This document shows, piece after piece, positions 34,923 to 44,896 of a stretch of 64,000 nucleotides of DNA (position 1 is the first letter of the stretch; each line of letters opens with the position of its first letter). The notes below the pieces were generated by a model that was given only the letters and a program-made list of their open reading frames with translations, was not told where the DNA came from and made no database searches. The stretch comes from Crocosphaera sp. UHCC 0190. GTDB lineage: Bacteria > Cyanobacteriota > Cyanobacteriia > Cyanobacteriales > Microcystaceae. Location of the stretch: assembly GCF_034932065.1 (NCBI RefSeq), contig NZ_JAYGHP010000001.1, positions 124,001 to 188,000 of the forward strand, given 5' to 3'. The position numbers and the translations under genes were made by a program.

Positions 34923-36430
34923 TAATTCGTATCTAAATCTTGAGGTTGTTTAAGGAAACTGTCTCCTAATACTAAATCCTTAGCATCTAAACCAATGCGT
35001 AGGGTTAGCTGAGAATCGATGTCTCCGGTAGATGATGCTTCTACTCTACCTGTCCCCAAAGCGGTTTGCAAGTAATTAGCGGCTTCTAAGTCTCCCTGTT
35101 GTACCACAATTTCCGTTTCCCGTAATAATTGGGGGGCATCGGAAATGGTATAAACGTTACGAAAATTCTGCTGAATGAGATATTCTTTAACTTGGTTAAC
35201 TAACCCTGGATCATCTGTTGCATTTTGGATGGCAATTCTCACACGGTTAGGAGAAAGACGACGGGTAGACTGCCATTGGGGGGCAATACCGAAATATTCT
35301 TGCATAACTTTATCCCGTCCCGTTTCCGATAATACCCAATAGCTACGGTTATCAAATTCCTCTGCTTGACTAAACCTTCCTGGTAACATCACCATTTGTA
35401 CCTTTTCTCGGTCTAATTGTCGCCCAAAATTGACTAAAGCCAGCATTTCTTCCCAAGTCAAATTAGTATCAATATGTTTCTCTAGCAGTCCCAAAGCTTG
35501 GGGAATATGAGGTAAAATAGTGGGGCTAGTTACCCTTTCTCTTAGGGCTTGGAGTAAAACTTGTTGTCGTTGGACTCGGCCAATATCTCCATAACCATCT
35601 TTACGAAATCGGGCAAATTGTTCTGCTTGTTCTCCACTCAGAATTTGTTTTCCTGGGGCTAAGTCTATCTTTAAATTCTGAGTCTTGTCTTCATATTGCA
35701 TCTCCTGGGGAACAAAGACTTCCACTCCCCCCACTAAATCAACTAATTCTTTAAACGCATCTGTTGTCACACGAACATAGCGATCAACAGGAATATCATT
35801 CAGGGTTTTGCTAAGAACTCTAGCGGTTAAGGCAGGGCCACCATGGACATTGGCATCATTAATTTTAGTGTAACCTACCCCTGGAATATCAACCCGACTA
35901 TCCCTAGGAACAGAAAGCATTTTAACGGAATTATCGGTAGGATCAAACCTTAGCAATAAAATGGTATCACTACGCCCTCTAAACCCCTCTAAACTGCCAG
36001 GAGGGGCATCTAATACCCGATCAATACCTAACACTAACAGATTAACAGGGCGAGAGAGACGATATTGAAACAGGGAGTTACTACCAACTGACACAGGGTT
36101 AGTCTGGGACTCAGTATCATCCCCAGCAGTTTGCCAAGGCATTTTGACTTGTTCCATTAAGGGTAAAAGAGTCTCTGAGAGGGGACTAAACAGGGTAATG
36201 GTTGCCCCAACGGTAGCAGAAAGGGCCGCAGTACAACTAAAGGTCATTCCCCATAACAGTCCTCGAAAAAAGGGGGATAGTCCTTTCTTTTTAGCTTGTT
36301 TGTTCGCAATTGCTTTTCTGGGAAGCGTCGATGAAGATTTCTGTTGTCCAGAGGCTGATTTTCCTGAAAAACCCGAACCCGTAGACACCCTTTCCACACT
36401 ATTTGCCATGTTTAACCTCAACCACCACAA
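34922..36430 (-). CDS. LytR-CpsA-Psr (LCP) family protein
   Basis: 502 residues. A basic N-terminal cytoplasmic part and one membrane helix at about 55-77 (FFRGLLWGMTFSCTAALSATVG), then the LCP domain at about 130-300 (GRSDTILLLRFDP, KMLSVPRDSRV, KINDANVHGG, DGYGDIGRVQRQQVLLQ) with the conserved arginines and aspartates that bind polyprenyl pyrophosphate, and a LytR_C domain near 400-495. LCP enzymes attach glycopolymers to the cell envelope. It forms a two-gene unit with the pentapeptide protein. Confidence 0.92.
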   Translation of the reverse strand: MWWLRLNMANSVERVSTGSGFSGKSASGQQKSSSTLPRKAIANKQAKKKGLSPFFRGLLWGMTFSCTAALSATVGATITLFSPLSETLLPLMEQVKMPWQTAGDDTESQTNPVSVGSNSLFQYRLSRPVNLLVLGIDRVLDAPPGSLEGFRGRSDTILLLRFDPTDNSVKMLSVPRDSRVDIPGVGYTKINDANVHGGPALTARVLSKTLNDIPVDRYVRVTTDAFKELVDLVGGVEVFVPQEMQYEDKTQNLKIDLAPGKQILSGEQAEQFARFRKDGYGDIGRVQRQQVLLQALRERVTSPTILPHIPQALGLLEKHIDTNLTWEEMLALVNFGRQLDREKVQMVMLPGRFSQAEEFDNRSYWVLSETGRDKVMQEYFGIAPQWQSTRRLSPNRVRIAIQNATDDPGLVNQVKEYLIQQNFRNVYTISDAPQLLRETEIVVQQGDLEAANYLQTALGTGRVEASSTGDIDSQLTLRIGLDAKDLVLGDSFLKQPQDLDTN

Positions 36431-36730
36431 ACCGCCCTAATACCATTACAATTACCCACGGTATCGCACTAGCTCCTTTAGAAGTTGAATTCGGTTAAAA
36501 AGTTCCGATAACTTTTGCTTAACTGGGTTAAATTTAGACTCTGTAGGGGCAATGTCCCCCTGCTTGCCCTAAAACTGTTTATTAAACGGAGATTTAAGAT
36601 ACTATTAATTTCGTATAAGTTTGTAGTAAGGTCTTGAGCATCAAAAGGGTTTACTACAAACCGAAAAGGGCGTAAACCTTGCACCCCTACCAGACTTTTA
36701 GCTGAACATTTTATTGATAAACAGTTTCTA
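36431..36730. other. 300-bp intergenic region with repeat material
   Basis: Divergent region between the LCP gene and the AI-2E permease. The part from about 36541 (GTAGGGGCAATGTCCCCCTGC) to 36691 (CCTTGCACCCCTAC) is bounded by inverted GTAGGGG ends and contains the hairpin 36619-36661, so it looks like a small repeat insertion. An open frame on the minus strand across it is a product of that sequence, not a gene. Confidence 0.45.
36619..36661. repeat. 11-bp inverted repeat hairpin within repeat material
   Basis: GTTTGTAGTAA is the exact reverse complement of TTACTACAAAC, with a 21-base loop. It lies about 70 bp before the AI-2E permease start, so it may also influence that gene. Confidence 0.7.
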
Positions 36731-37804
36731 ATGTTTGAATCTTGGCATAAACTTCCCCATTGGTTACGATTAAGTATTAGTTTTCCTCTCTTGTTCCTCA
36801 ATGGTTGGTTACTGGTTATTTTAATTAGTTATCTCGAACCTCTGGGAACTATTTTGACAACGGCAACTCTCTTGGCTTTTTTGGTGGATTTTCCTATTCG
36901 TCTTTTAGAAAAGCGAGGGGTTAGACGAGGACTGGCAACAGCTTTTGTTTTGTTTATGGTATTGATTATTATTGGTCTAATTTCTTTTATTTTTATTCCA
37001 ATTATTATTGAACAATTAAGTCAACTTTTAAAGAGTTTTCCTCAATGGCTTGAGTCTGGCAATCAGCAGTTAGAATCGATGAAACAATGGGCGATCGCTA
37101 AAAGAGTACCGATTGATTTTCAGGAAATTATTGGTCAGTTAGCTGAAAGGTTATCCAACCTTATAAAATCTTTAGGAGATCAAGTTTTAGGGTTCGTTGG
37201 GGGAACAATTGGCACGGTTATTAATCTGTTATTTATTTTCGTGTTAACGGTGTTTTTAGTGTTAATGGGAGAACAAGTTTGGGCGGGTTTATTTAGTTGG
37301 CTTCCTCAACCTTGGGATCTGCAAATTCGGGACTCTTTAAGAACAACCTTTGAAAAATATTTTGCCACTCAAGCCATTTTAGCAGGAATTGTCAGTGTGG
37401 CCCAAACCATTGTATTTTTAATTTTACAGGTTCCCTATGCTTTATTATTTGGCTTTGCCATTGGTATTGCAACTTTAATTCCTTATACCAGTGGTTTTGT
37501 TATTTTGCTTATTAGTTGTTTATTGATGTTTCAAGATTTAAAATTAGGACTAACTGCCTTGATTTTAACCCTGATTGTGGGTCAAATTAATGATAATATA
37601 CTTTCGCCAAAATTAATGGGAGGAATGACGGGTTTAAATCCAGTTTGGATTATTATTTCTTTATTTATTGGGGGAAGATTTGCCGGAATCTTAGGATTAT
37701 TAGTTGCAGTTCCTTTAGCTAGTGTCATTAAAACGACTATCGAGACATTACGTTATCCTCCTGATGTTTATGAGGAAGAAAATATATCCAAACTTGGTCA
37801 ATGA
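36731..37804 (+). CDS. AI-2E family transporter (PerM/UPF0118 type)
   Basis: 357 residues. Hydrophobic helices at about 17-55 and 62-90, a long soluble segment, then at least four more helices from about 155 to 340 (VLTVFLVLMG, LFGFAIGIATLIPYTSGF, LGLTALILTLIVGQINDNIL, GLLVAVPLASVIKTTIETL). The pattern PLASVIKT...YP and the GQINDN motif fit the AI-2E exporter family. Substrates are broad; some relatives are Na+/H+ antiporters. No quorum-sensing genes nearby. Starts at ATG 36731. Confidence 0.85.
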   Translation: MFESWHKLPHWLRLSISFPLLFLNGWLLVILISYLEPLGTILTTATLLAFLVDFPIRLLEKRGVRRGLATAFVLFMVLIIIGLISFIFIPIIIEQLSQLLKSFPQWLESGNQQLESMKQWAIAKRVPIDFQEIIGQLAERLSNLIKSLGDQVLGFVGGTIGTVINLLFIFVLTVFLVLMGEQVWAGLFSWLPQPWDLQIRDSLRTTFEKYFATQAILAGIVSVAQTIVFLILQVPYALLFGFAIGIATLIPYTSGFVILLISCLLMFQDLKLGLTALILTLIVGQINDNILSPKLMGGMTGLNPVWIIISLFIGGRFAGILGLLVAVPLASVIKTTIETLRYPPDVYEEENISKLGQ

Positions 37805-37970
37805 TCAAAAGCAATAAGAACAAAAGAACTAAATAAATAAATCCCACCGTGGGGTCGTTGATTGAGTTAACATAGAATCAACTGATAACCCATGGGGTTA
37901 TTATCCCGATGGATTCTCTATTCTTGCAAAAACCCACTACAGGGAAATAAAGAGCCAGGAGAGGAATAAT

Positions 37971-40931
37971 ATGGTGTCTCCTGATACTAGCGATCGCCCC
38001 TTGATTGATCGGGGATTAACTGCTGAACAAGTTCGCTTGAGTCGTCACCGTTATGGTAGTAATAGTTTAACGCCTCCTCAACGAAAACCCTGGTGGCATC
38101 TTTACCTAGAAAAGTTTGCCGATCCGGTGATTCGTATTTTAATGATTGCGGCAATTATTGCTTTGGGAATTGGTATTTTTCAGAATGAATATGCTGAAGC
38201 GTTGGGAATTTTAATGGCGATTTTTTTGTCCACAACCTTAGCTTTTTTCAATGAATATAAAGCAAATCAAGCCTTTGAATTATTAAATCATGTTTACGAT
38301 CAGACTCCTATTAAGGTAATTCGTGATGGTAAGTTTGCTCAAATTCCGCGTCAAGATTTAGTGGTTGGGGATATTGTTTTTGCTGAACAAGGGGATGAAG
38401 TTCCGGCGGATGGTGAATTGTTAGAAGCAGTCGCTTTATTGGTGGATCAGTCAAAAATTACAGGGGAATCTAACCCAATTAAAAAGTTAGCAAAAACCTC
38501 TGGAAATTTTGATCTTTCTCATAATGGAACTTATCCGCCTTTTTATGTTCATCGTAGCACCATTGTGGCTCAAGGTCATGGTGTTTTTCAAGTTACTGCT
38601 GTGGGTGATCGCAGTGAAATTGGGCAACTCGCACAGGCGGTTATTTCTATTGAGGATGGTCAATTAACGCCCTTAAATCTTCAATTAGAAAAGCTAAGTC
38701 AGTTAATTGGTATTGTTGGCTTATTGATTGCGAGTTTAACTTTTTTTAGTTTGTTGTTAAGGGGTTTCTGGACACAAGAGATAAATCTTATTTCCTCTCA
38801 GGTTTATTTACTATTTTTATTGATTTTTAGTGCAATTATGGCGTTAATTCCTGTCTGGTTGCCGATTCTAGAAGATGGGGTAAATGCTCTTAATATCTCT
38901 TTAAATTTTTCTCGATTTCTTCCCAATAATTCCCTTATTCAATGGCTGATAAGTTTAGGACTAGGGAGTTTATTATTGATGGGAGGTATTGCTGTTAGTT
39001 ATTTGGGGGAATGGAACATCCCTTTAGGAACAGTTTGGCTTCCCAAGGAAGTTGGGATAAGTCTTCTTAATTATTTCATGGTTGCTGTGACAATTATTGT
39101 GGTTGCTGTCCCTGAAGGATTAGCCATGAGCGTCACTTTATCTTTAGCTTATAGTATGAAGAAGATGGCAGCAACCAATAATTTAGTCAGACGAATGCAC
39201 GCTTGTGAAACTATTGGGGCAGCTACGGTTATTTGTTCTGATAAAACAGGCACATTAACTCAAAATAAAATGCAAGTTGAATCAGTTAATTTTCCTTGCC
39301 TTAATTATTATGATATTGAAGAAAAAAAAGTATATCAGAATCTAATTTTTGAGTCTATTTGTGCTAACAGTACCGTAGACTTAGAAAGAAAGGCAGATCA
39401 TATTGTTAACCCGATTGGAAATGTTACTGAGGGGGCTTTATTATTGTGGTTAGAGGATCAAGATATTGATTATCTCACCTATCGTCAAAATTTTAAGTTA
39501 CAGTCAAGAATTCCCTTTTTAGCCGAGAATAAATATATGGCAACGGCAGGTAAATCGGCAATTATTGACAAGAATATTATCTATGTAAAAGGTGCGCCTG
39601 AAATCATTTTATCTCGATGTTCTCATCAACTCACTGAAGAAGGAATAAGGAAATTAGATTGTATAAATTCCTGTTTAGAAACTATCCATGAATATCAAAA
39701 ACGAGGCATGAGAGTTTTAGGATTTGCTTATCATTCTTTAGAGACTGAACCGACTGAAGAAATAATTAATAATTTAGATCATGATTTAACTTGGTTAGGA
39801 TTTGTTGCTATTACCGATCCCTTACGTCTTGATGTTAAAGCAGCGATTCAACGTTGCTTAAGCTCAGGCATTGAAATCAAAATTGTGACAGGAGATAGTC
39901 AAAAAACAGCAGAAGAAATTGCCAGACAAATTAATTTATATTCCTTCGAAGAAAAAGAAAATAATCCTCAGCTTCATTTAACAGGTTATGAATTTAATCA
40001 ACTGAATGATCAAGAAGCAAAAGAAGTAATTAAAACCTTAAAAGTGCTATCAAGGGCAACCCCATTAGATAAACTAAGATTGGTGAAACTCCTGCAAGAA
40101 AATGGGGAAGTTGTGGCAGTAACTGGTGATGGAACGAATGATGCAGCCGCTTTAAAACAGGCTCAAGTAGGGTTATCAATGGGTAGTGGAACAGCTATTG
40201 CCAAAGAAGCTAGTGATATGATTTTATTAGATGATTCTTTTAGTAGTATTGTCACGGCTGTGATGTGGGGACGCTCTTTATACGAAAATATTCAACGGTT
40301 TTTAGTATTTCAATTAACCATTAATATTGTGGCTTTAGGAATTGCGTTTTTGGGGCCATTTATTGGGATTAATTTACCCTTAACAGTGACACAAATGTTA
40401 TGGATTAATTTAATCATGGATACGTTTGCTGCTTTAGCATTAGCAACGGAACCCCCCCATCAAAGTGTTATGAATAAGCCTCCTCGTCATCCCCAAGATT
40501 TTATTATTTCGTCGAGAATGTTCAAAATTATTGTGGGTACAGGTCTAATATTTTTGCTCTTTTTAATGGGATTTTTGGCTTATTTACAAGGGGATGGAAT
40601 GGTTAATGCTTATGAATTATCTGTCTTTTTTGCAGTATTTGTCTTTTTACAACTATGGAATTTATTTAACACCCGTTGCTTCGGTTTAAAGCAATGGTTT
40701 GGGTCAGGAATAGGCAAAAATAAAGCTTTTTTAGGGATTGTTGCTGTGATTTTTCTCGGCCAAATTGCTATTATTCAATGGGGTGGTAAAGTATTTAGAA
40801 CTGTCCCCCTTTCTTTACAAGATTGGCTCTGGGTTATTATGGGGACTTCTGTTGTATTATGGATAGGTGAGTTATGGCGTTTTCAACTTAGGATGAAAGA
40901 TTTAATCGATGATGAAACCCTGAAGGGTTAA
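37971..40931 (+). CDS. P-type Ca2+-transporting ATPase (PMCA/type II) with an enlarged M3-M4 region
   Basis: 986 residues. Phosphorylation site D424 in DKTGTLTQNKM; PEGL in M4 near 381; TGES in the actuator domain near 165; GDGTNDAAALKQA near 718 in the hinge; ten or more hydrophobic segments. The region between the end of M3 (~262) and PEGL (~381) is about 120 residues instead of the usual ~30-40, and contains two more hydrophobic stretches (LLFLLIFSAIMALIPVWLPI and WLISLGLGSLLLMGG). Exports Ca2+ from the cytosol, inferred from the family. A hairpin terminator follows. Confidence 0.9.
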   Translation: MVSPDTSDRPLIDRGLTAEQVRLSRHRYGSNSLTPPQRKPWWHLYLEKFADPVIRILMIAAIIALGIGIFQNEYAEALGILMAIFLSTTLAFFNEYKANQAFELLNHVYDQTPIKVIRDGKFAQIPRQDLVVGDIVFAEQGDEVPADGELLEAVALLVDQSKITGESNPIKKLAKTSGNFDLSHNGTYPPFYVHRSTIVAQGHGVFQVTAVGDRSEIGQLAQAVISIEDGQLTPLNLQLEKLSQLIGIVGLLIASLTFFSLLLRGFWTQEINLISSQVYLLFLLIFSAIMALIPVWLPILEDGVNALNISLNFSRFLPNNSLIQWLISLGLGSLLLMGGIAVSYLGEWNIPLGTVWLPKEVGISLLNYFMVAVTIIVVAVPEGLAMSVTLSLAYSMKKMAATNNLVRRMHACETIGAATVICSDKTGTLTQNKMQVESVNFPCLNYYDIEEKKVYQNLIFESICANSTVDLERKADHIVNPIGNVTEGALLLWLEDQDIDYLTYRQNFKLQSRIPFLAENKYMATAGKSAIIDKNIIYVKGAPEIILSRCSHQLTEEGIRKLDCINSCLETIHEYQKRGMRVLGFAYHSLETEPTEEIINNLDHDLTWLGFVAITDPLRLDVKAAIQRCLSSGIEIKIVTGDSQKTAEEIARQINLYSFEEKENNPQLHLTGYEFNQLNDQEAKEVIKTLKVLSRATPLDKLRLVKLLQENGEVVAVTGDGTNDAAALKQAQVGLSMGSGTAIAKEASDMILLDDSFSSIVTAVMWGRSLYENIQRFLVFQLTINIVALGIAFLGPFIGINLPLTVTQMLWINLIMDTFAALALATEPPHQSVMNKPPRHPQDFIISSRMFKIIVGTGLIFLLFLMGFLAYLQGDGMVNAYELSVFFAVFVFLQLWNLFNTRCFGLKQWFGSGIGKNKAFLGIVAVIFLGQIAIIQWGGKVFRTVPLSLQDWLWVIMGTSVVLWIGELWRFQLRMKDLIDDETLKG

Positions 40932-40944
40932 GGTATAAAAATAA

Positions 40945-40962
40945 AGTCCGCCTTCGCGGACT
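40945..40962. terminator. Short hairpin terminator
   Basis: AGTCCGC pairs with GCGGACT around CTTC, preceded by an A-tract and followed by AATTTTAA. Between the convergent ATPase and Nif11 genes; probably bidirectional. Confidence 0.7.
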
Positions 40963-40982
40963 AATTTTAAAGATCAAGATAA

Positions 40983-41270
40983 TTATTTGCTAGAATCGCC
41001 ACTATAGGGTTGTACACCAATAGCAGGAGGAGCATTGTCATGATCGGGGCTAAATGCTTCAGCGATCGCCTCCGCTAATTTACTAAAAAAACCTGGTTTT
41101 TGCTTTAACTCATCTAAGGCTTCATCCACGTTTTTTGAGGAAAATTTAAAGCCCTCTTTTTGAGCTAATGTGGTTAACTCATCGGGATTTTTAACAGTTT
41201 GTAACTTATCTTTGAGGTCTTGATTTTGGGCGGCCTCATTCAGAAATTCAAGAACTTTCTCTTTAGCCAT
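40983..41270 (-). CDS. Nif11 domain protein
   Basis: 95 residues from the ATG at 41270 (MAKEKVLEFLNEAAQNQDLKD); three extra codons upstream are possible. The Nif11 pattern is clear: FLNEAAQNQDLKDKLQTV, then PDELTTLAQKEGFKFS and VDEALDELK. Many Nif11 proteins are leader peptides of ribosomally made peptides, but here the C-terminal part has no Cys, no Gly-Gly cleavage site and no maturation enzyme nearby, so it is more likely one of the plain Nif11 proteins of unknown function. Tail: PPAIGVQPYSGDSSK. Confidence 0.8.
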   Translation of the reverse strand: MAKEKVLEFLNEAAQNQDLKDKLQTVKNPDELTTLAQKEGFKFSSKNVDEALDELKQKPGFFSKLAEAIAEAFSPDHDNAPPAIGVQPYSGDSSK

Positions 41271-41405
41271 AATAATCACTGATGGGGTAACAATCCTAAC
41301 GAATCTTCTGTTAAGTATTGAGCCAAAGATCCGCTTTGCACTTCCATTATAGCTTGCATTTTATTCTCTCAATCTTCTGCAAAGCAAAACTTAACCGACA
41401 AATTA

Positions 41406-42332
41406 TCATGAATTAGGAATCGTCATTATTCCTTCACTGACTAAAACTGATGCCCCTCCGACGCGAATTTTAGTAATTTCCCCTTGTTTTTTCTCAGTAA
41501 ACACTTCTAAAATGCTAGGTCTGCCCATTTCAAAACCCTGTTCAACCCGCCAATGTAGGGTTCCCTCGGTTAAGGGTTCACGAATGCCTAAATAGCCCCC
41601 TAATGCGGTTGCTGCTGCCCCCGTTGCGGGATCTTCTAAAATACCCATTGCAGGGGCAAACATCCGCGATCGCAAGTCAGATCCTTCTCCTTCAGGATCG
41701 CAACAAAAAACATAGACAGATGGGGCCCAAGTTTGGGATAAAATCTTTTGCCAGTAGTCGTGGTTAAATTTAATTTTAGCTAATATTTCTCGGTTTTTGA
41801 GGGGAACAAAGAGAAAGGGAACCCCACAGGAAACAGCTTGGGGTGAATAGTCATCATTTCTCAAGTCTTGGGGGTCTAACCCTAAGATTAAGCTAAGTTC
41901 AGAAATTGATGGGGTTGATGACTGAAATTCTGGCAATTGTGCGGCGGTTAATTCAGTATAGACTGGCTTTCCTGCTACAGTTTTAATATTAACAGGAACT
42001 AAACCCACTCCTTCCTCAAAAATAATACTAAAGTCTTCTGCTGCGGCAGAAATTTCCCCAATAGCAGTTAAAATATAGGCAGTTCCTACAGTGGGATGAC
42101 CCGCAAAAGGTAATTCAGTTCCAGGGGTAAAAATCCGTAATTTTCTGGTTCCGGTTGGGGTTTCTGGGGGCAAGACAAAGACGGTTTCTGAGTAGTTAAA
42201 TTCAGCCGCAATTTTTTGCATTTGTTGAGAGTTTAATCCGGTTGCTTGAGGCAATATGGCTAATTGGTTGCCCCCGAAAATCTCATCGGTAAAAACATCT
42301 GCTGTGTAAAATTTATATTGATTCATAATCAC
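41406..42332 (-). CDS. PhzF family isomerase-like protein
   Basis: 308 residues. Family pattern: [20 protein letters not shown] at the start, [12 protein letters not shown] (with the catalytic-type glutamate), [35 protein letters not shown] and GRPSILEVF. PhzF in phenazine synthesis isomerises DHHA; other members are of unknown function and no phenazine genes occur here. The start overlaps the aminopeptidase stop by four bases, so it is co-translated with that gene. Confidence 0.9.
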   Translation of the reverse strand: MIMNQYKFYTADVFTDEIFGGNQLAILPQATGLNSQQMQKIAAEFNYSETVFVLPPETPTGTRKLRIFTPGTELPFAGHPTVGTAYILTAIGEISAAAEDFSIIFEEGVGLVPVNIKTVAGKPVYTELTAAQLPEFQSSTPSISELSLILGLDPQDLRNDDYSPQAVSCGVPFLFVPLKNREILAKIKFNHDYWQKILSQTWAPSVYVFCCDPEGEGSDLRSRMFAPAMGILEDPATGAAATALGGYLGIREPLTEGTLHWRVEQGFEMGRPSILEVFTEKKQGEITKIRVGGASVLVSEGIMTIPNS

Positions 42333-44896
42333 TTTTTGGCTTCTAAATTAGCAAGACGACTTTGCAATTCTTGATTTTCTTGTTTGAGTTTTTCAACTTC
42401 ATCTCGTAAGGACTTAAGACCTTTATCTGATCCTAATTTTTTCTGGACTTTCTTGATAGCTTCTTCGGCTTTTCTTTTCACTCGTCCATCAGGGGTTCTA
42501 TCAGCTAAACCCTGTAAAATACTGATAGCTTTTGGGGTTTCCATTTGTCCTAATGCGGTGGTTACGGAAACTTGCGTTAAGAAGAAAGTTTCTTGAGAAA
42601 TAGCTTCTAATTGTTCGAGAATTTCTTCGACTTTATTGGGGGTTTGTCCAGTAGAAACTGTTCCTAAGGCACGAATAGCTGCTAACCTTAAAGCTTGGGG
42701 AATTCCTAATTTGGTATAGTCAGCAATAATATCAACAGCAACGGGATCGATTTTTAGGTTACTTAATCCACTAATTGCCCCTGATCTTACCACTTCATTC
42801 CAACCGGAACGGGTTTCTAAAACTTGTTTTAATAAGTTAATAACCTCGGTTGTTTTGTCTTTTAAGGTTCCCGATAAAATTGACCCTAAACTACTGGCTG
42901 TTGCTGCTTCACAATAATAACTTTTGTCTTCTGTTTCTAAGCAAGATTTTAGGGTTTCATAGCAATGGTTATTTTTGATATTACTTAAGCTTTCAATCAC
43001 CGCACGACGGACTTTTAAGTTATTATCAGATAGTCCTTTAATTAATGCTTCTCCTGCTTGATCTAAGGAGATTTTTCCTAACTGTTTAGCTGCTTCAAAT
43101 CTTACTCCCCAAAAGTGATCTGTAGTTAGGGCTTCTTCTAGTGCTTTAATAGCTTCTAGGTTGCCTTTTTTCCCTAATGCAATGGCTGCATAAATGCGAG
43201 AAACAGGATCATTATCATATTTTAGTTGTGCCTTTAATTCGGCAATAGGATAATCTAATTCTACGGTTTTTAAGAAGTAATTACCCACATCAAAACTAAT
43301 AAATTCTGGTTTTCTTTCTAAGGGAATATAAAAAGTTTGTTGCTTCTCATGAAGACGCAAAGTAAAGGTTTTCATGGTGGTATTGCTGTAACCAAAACCA
43401 ATGGGTATTCTCAGATCAAAAATGTCTTTACTGTTGCCGTTTTCTGTGTCTTTTACTTGAGTTTGGACAATAGTTATTTTTCCCAAATTATTATCATTAT
43501 CCCAACTATAAGAAATCTTATAATCAGGATGTCCCCCCCGAAAGACATATTGATCAAACAAGAATAATAAATTATAGCCTGTCGATTTTTCAATTGCCCT
43601 TAATAAGTCAATGGTTTCGACTGTTTTGTGGGCGTTTTCATTGACAAAAGTATGAATGGCTTTATCAAATAATTCTTCTCCTAAAATGCCGCGAATCATG
43701 TGATAAATACAAGCTCCTTTTTCATACAAATGGCGGTCATATAATTCGATGGCTTCTCGATAAATATTGGTGACAATAGGGCGACGATAACGGGATGAAT
43801 CTTCATCTAAATAACTTCTGGCTTCTTTTAATAAATAATAAGCTGCGTCATCTTTTCCGTATTCATTCTCTGTCCATAATACCTCAGAATAAGAAGCCAT
43901 TCCTTCTTTGATCCAAGCGTGTGACCAATGTTTAATAACCACTAAATCACCAAACCATTGATGGGCTAATTCATGGGCGACTAAACTTTCTGTCCAAACG
44001 TTATCAAGGGCAGCTTTTTCATCTAATAAACAACGATCTGTTAATAAGGTAGTTGAGGTATTTTCCATCCCCCCAAAAATGAAATCATCGACACAAACTT
44101 GGGCATATTTAGGATAGGGATAAGGATAACCAAATTTATGAGAGAAATACTCAATCATGCGGGGAGTTTTTCCCATGCTTATTTTGCCTTGTTCTTCCCT
44201 TCCTTTTTCTACATAATAGCTGACAGGAATACCCTGCCATTCGTCTTTAATTTCTGTAAATTCTCCCACTGCTAAAGTCATTAAGTAAGTAGGATGAATT
44301 TCTTCCTGTGACCAATGATAAATAGTCTCATTTTCAACAGTTTTTTGATTAATTAATTTTCCATTAGAAATGGCTATAAACTTGTTAGGAACTTTAACTT
44401 TAATTTCGGAGGTTGCCAGTTGTCCAGGATAGTCAAAACAGGGAAACCAGAAGCGGGAATCTTCATCTTCTCCTTGTGTCCAAACCTGGGTTGGTTTCTG
44501 AGGATAATGTTCATCTGGCCCCACAAAATAAAGTCCCCTTTGCGGTTGTTCAACTTGGTAATTAATGGCAATATTAATCGGTTCTTCTTGGGTAGGTTGC
44601 AGCAGATGAATTGTTAACTGTTCTCGGTTATAATCAAAGGGTTGACTAACTTGATTGATTAAAACAGCTTGAATGTTTAAATCAACAGCATCAAGAATTA
44701 ATTGATTAATTCCAGAGCGTACAGGGGTTAAAGTAATGGTACAAGTTCCCCCAAATTTTTTCTGAGGAATATCTAAGGATAGGTCAAGAAAAATATGATT
44801 AACTTGTCCGCAACGATCTGGGTTATAATGAGGCTTCGCACCCGGCAATTCAAATTTACGGTTATTATCTTCACTATCAAACTTTTTAATACTCAT
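42329..44896 (-). CDS. M1 family zinc aminopeptidase with HEAT-like repeats
   Basis: 855 residues. GGMEN (275-279) is the exopeptidase motif, HELAH at 308-312 and E331 form the HExxH-18-E zinc site. A HEAT/PBS-type repeat region at about 560-820 (AALGKKGNLEAIKALEEALT, VSTALGQMETPKAI) follows and the end is a coiled coil ([24 protein letters not shown]). Probably trims peptides in the cytosol; no signal peptide. It is cotranscribed with the downstream PhzF gene by a four-base overlap. Confidence 0.92.
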   Translation of the reverse strand: MSIKKFDSEDNNRKFELPGAKPHYNPDRCGQVNHIFLDLSLDIPQKKFGGTCTITLTPVRSGINQLILDAVDLNIQAVLINQVSQPFDYNREQLTIHLLQPTQEEPINIAINYQVEQPQRGLYFVGPDEHYPQKPTQVWTQGEDEDSRFWFPCFDYPGQLATSEIKVKVPNKFIAISNGKLINQKTVENETIYHWSQEEIHPTYLMTLAVGEFTEIKDEWQGIPVSYYVEKGREEQGKISMGKTPRMIEYFSHKFGYPYPYPKYAQVCVDDFIFGGMENTSTTLLTDRCLLDEKAALDNVWTESLVAHELAHQWFGDLVVIKHWSHAWIKEGMASYSEVLWTENEYGKDDAAYYLLKEARSYLDEDSSRYRRPIVTNIYREAIELYDRHLYEKGACIYHMIRGILGEELFDKAIHTFVNENAHKTVETIDLLRAIEKSTGYNLLFLFDQYVFRGGHPDYKISYSWDNDNNLGKITIVQTQVKDTENGNSKDIFDLRIPIGFGYSNTTMKTFTLRLHEKQQTFYIPLERKPEFISFDVGNYFLKTVELDYPIAELKAQLKYDNDPVSRIYAAIALGKKGNLEAIKALEEALTTDHFWGVRFEAAKQLGKISLDQAGEALIKGLSDNNLKVRRAVIESLSNIKNNHCYETLKSCLETEDKSYYCEAATASSLGSILSGTLKDKTTEVINLLKQVLETRSGWNEVVRSGAISGLSNLKIDPVAVDIIADYTKLGIPQALRLAAIRALGTVSTGQTPNKVEEILEQLEAISQETFFLTQVSVTTALGQMETPKAISILQGLADRTPDGRVKRKAEEAIKKVQKKLGSDKGLKSLRDEVEKLKQENQELQSRLANLEAKK

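Noticed and set aside
36478-36801. Open frame of 107 codons on the minus strand over the repeat-rich 36.5-36.8 kb region
   Set aside because: It crosses the inverted-repeat hairpin and overlaps the well-supported AI-2E permease start; the translation has no domain pattern.
36731-37804. Evidence of AI-2 quorum sensing
   Set aside because: The family name is historical; no luxS or lsr genes are in the window.
41406-42332. Phenazine biosynthesis locus
   Set aside because: PhzF-fold proteins are widespread with other roles; no phzA-G genes are nearby.
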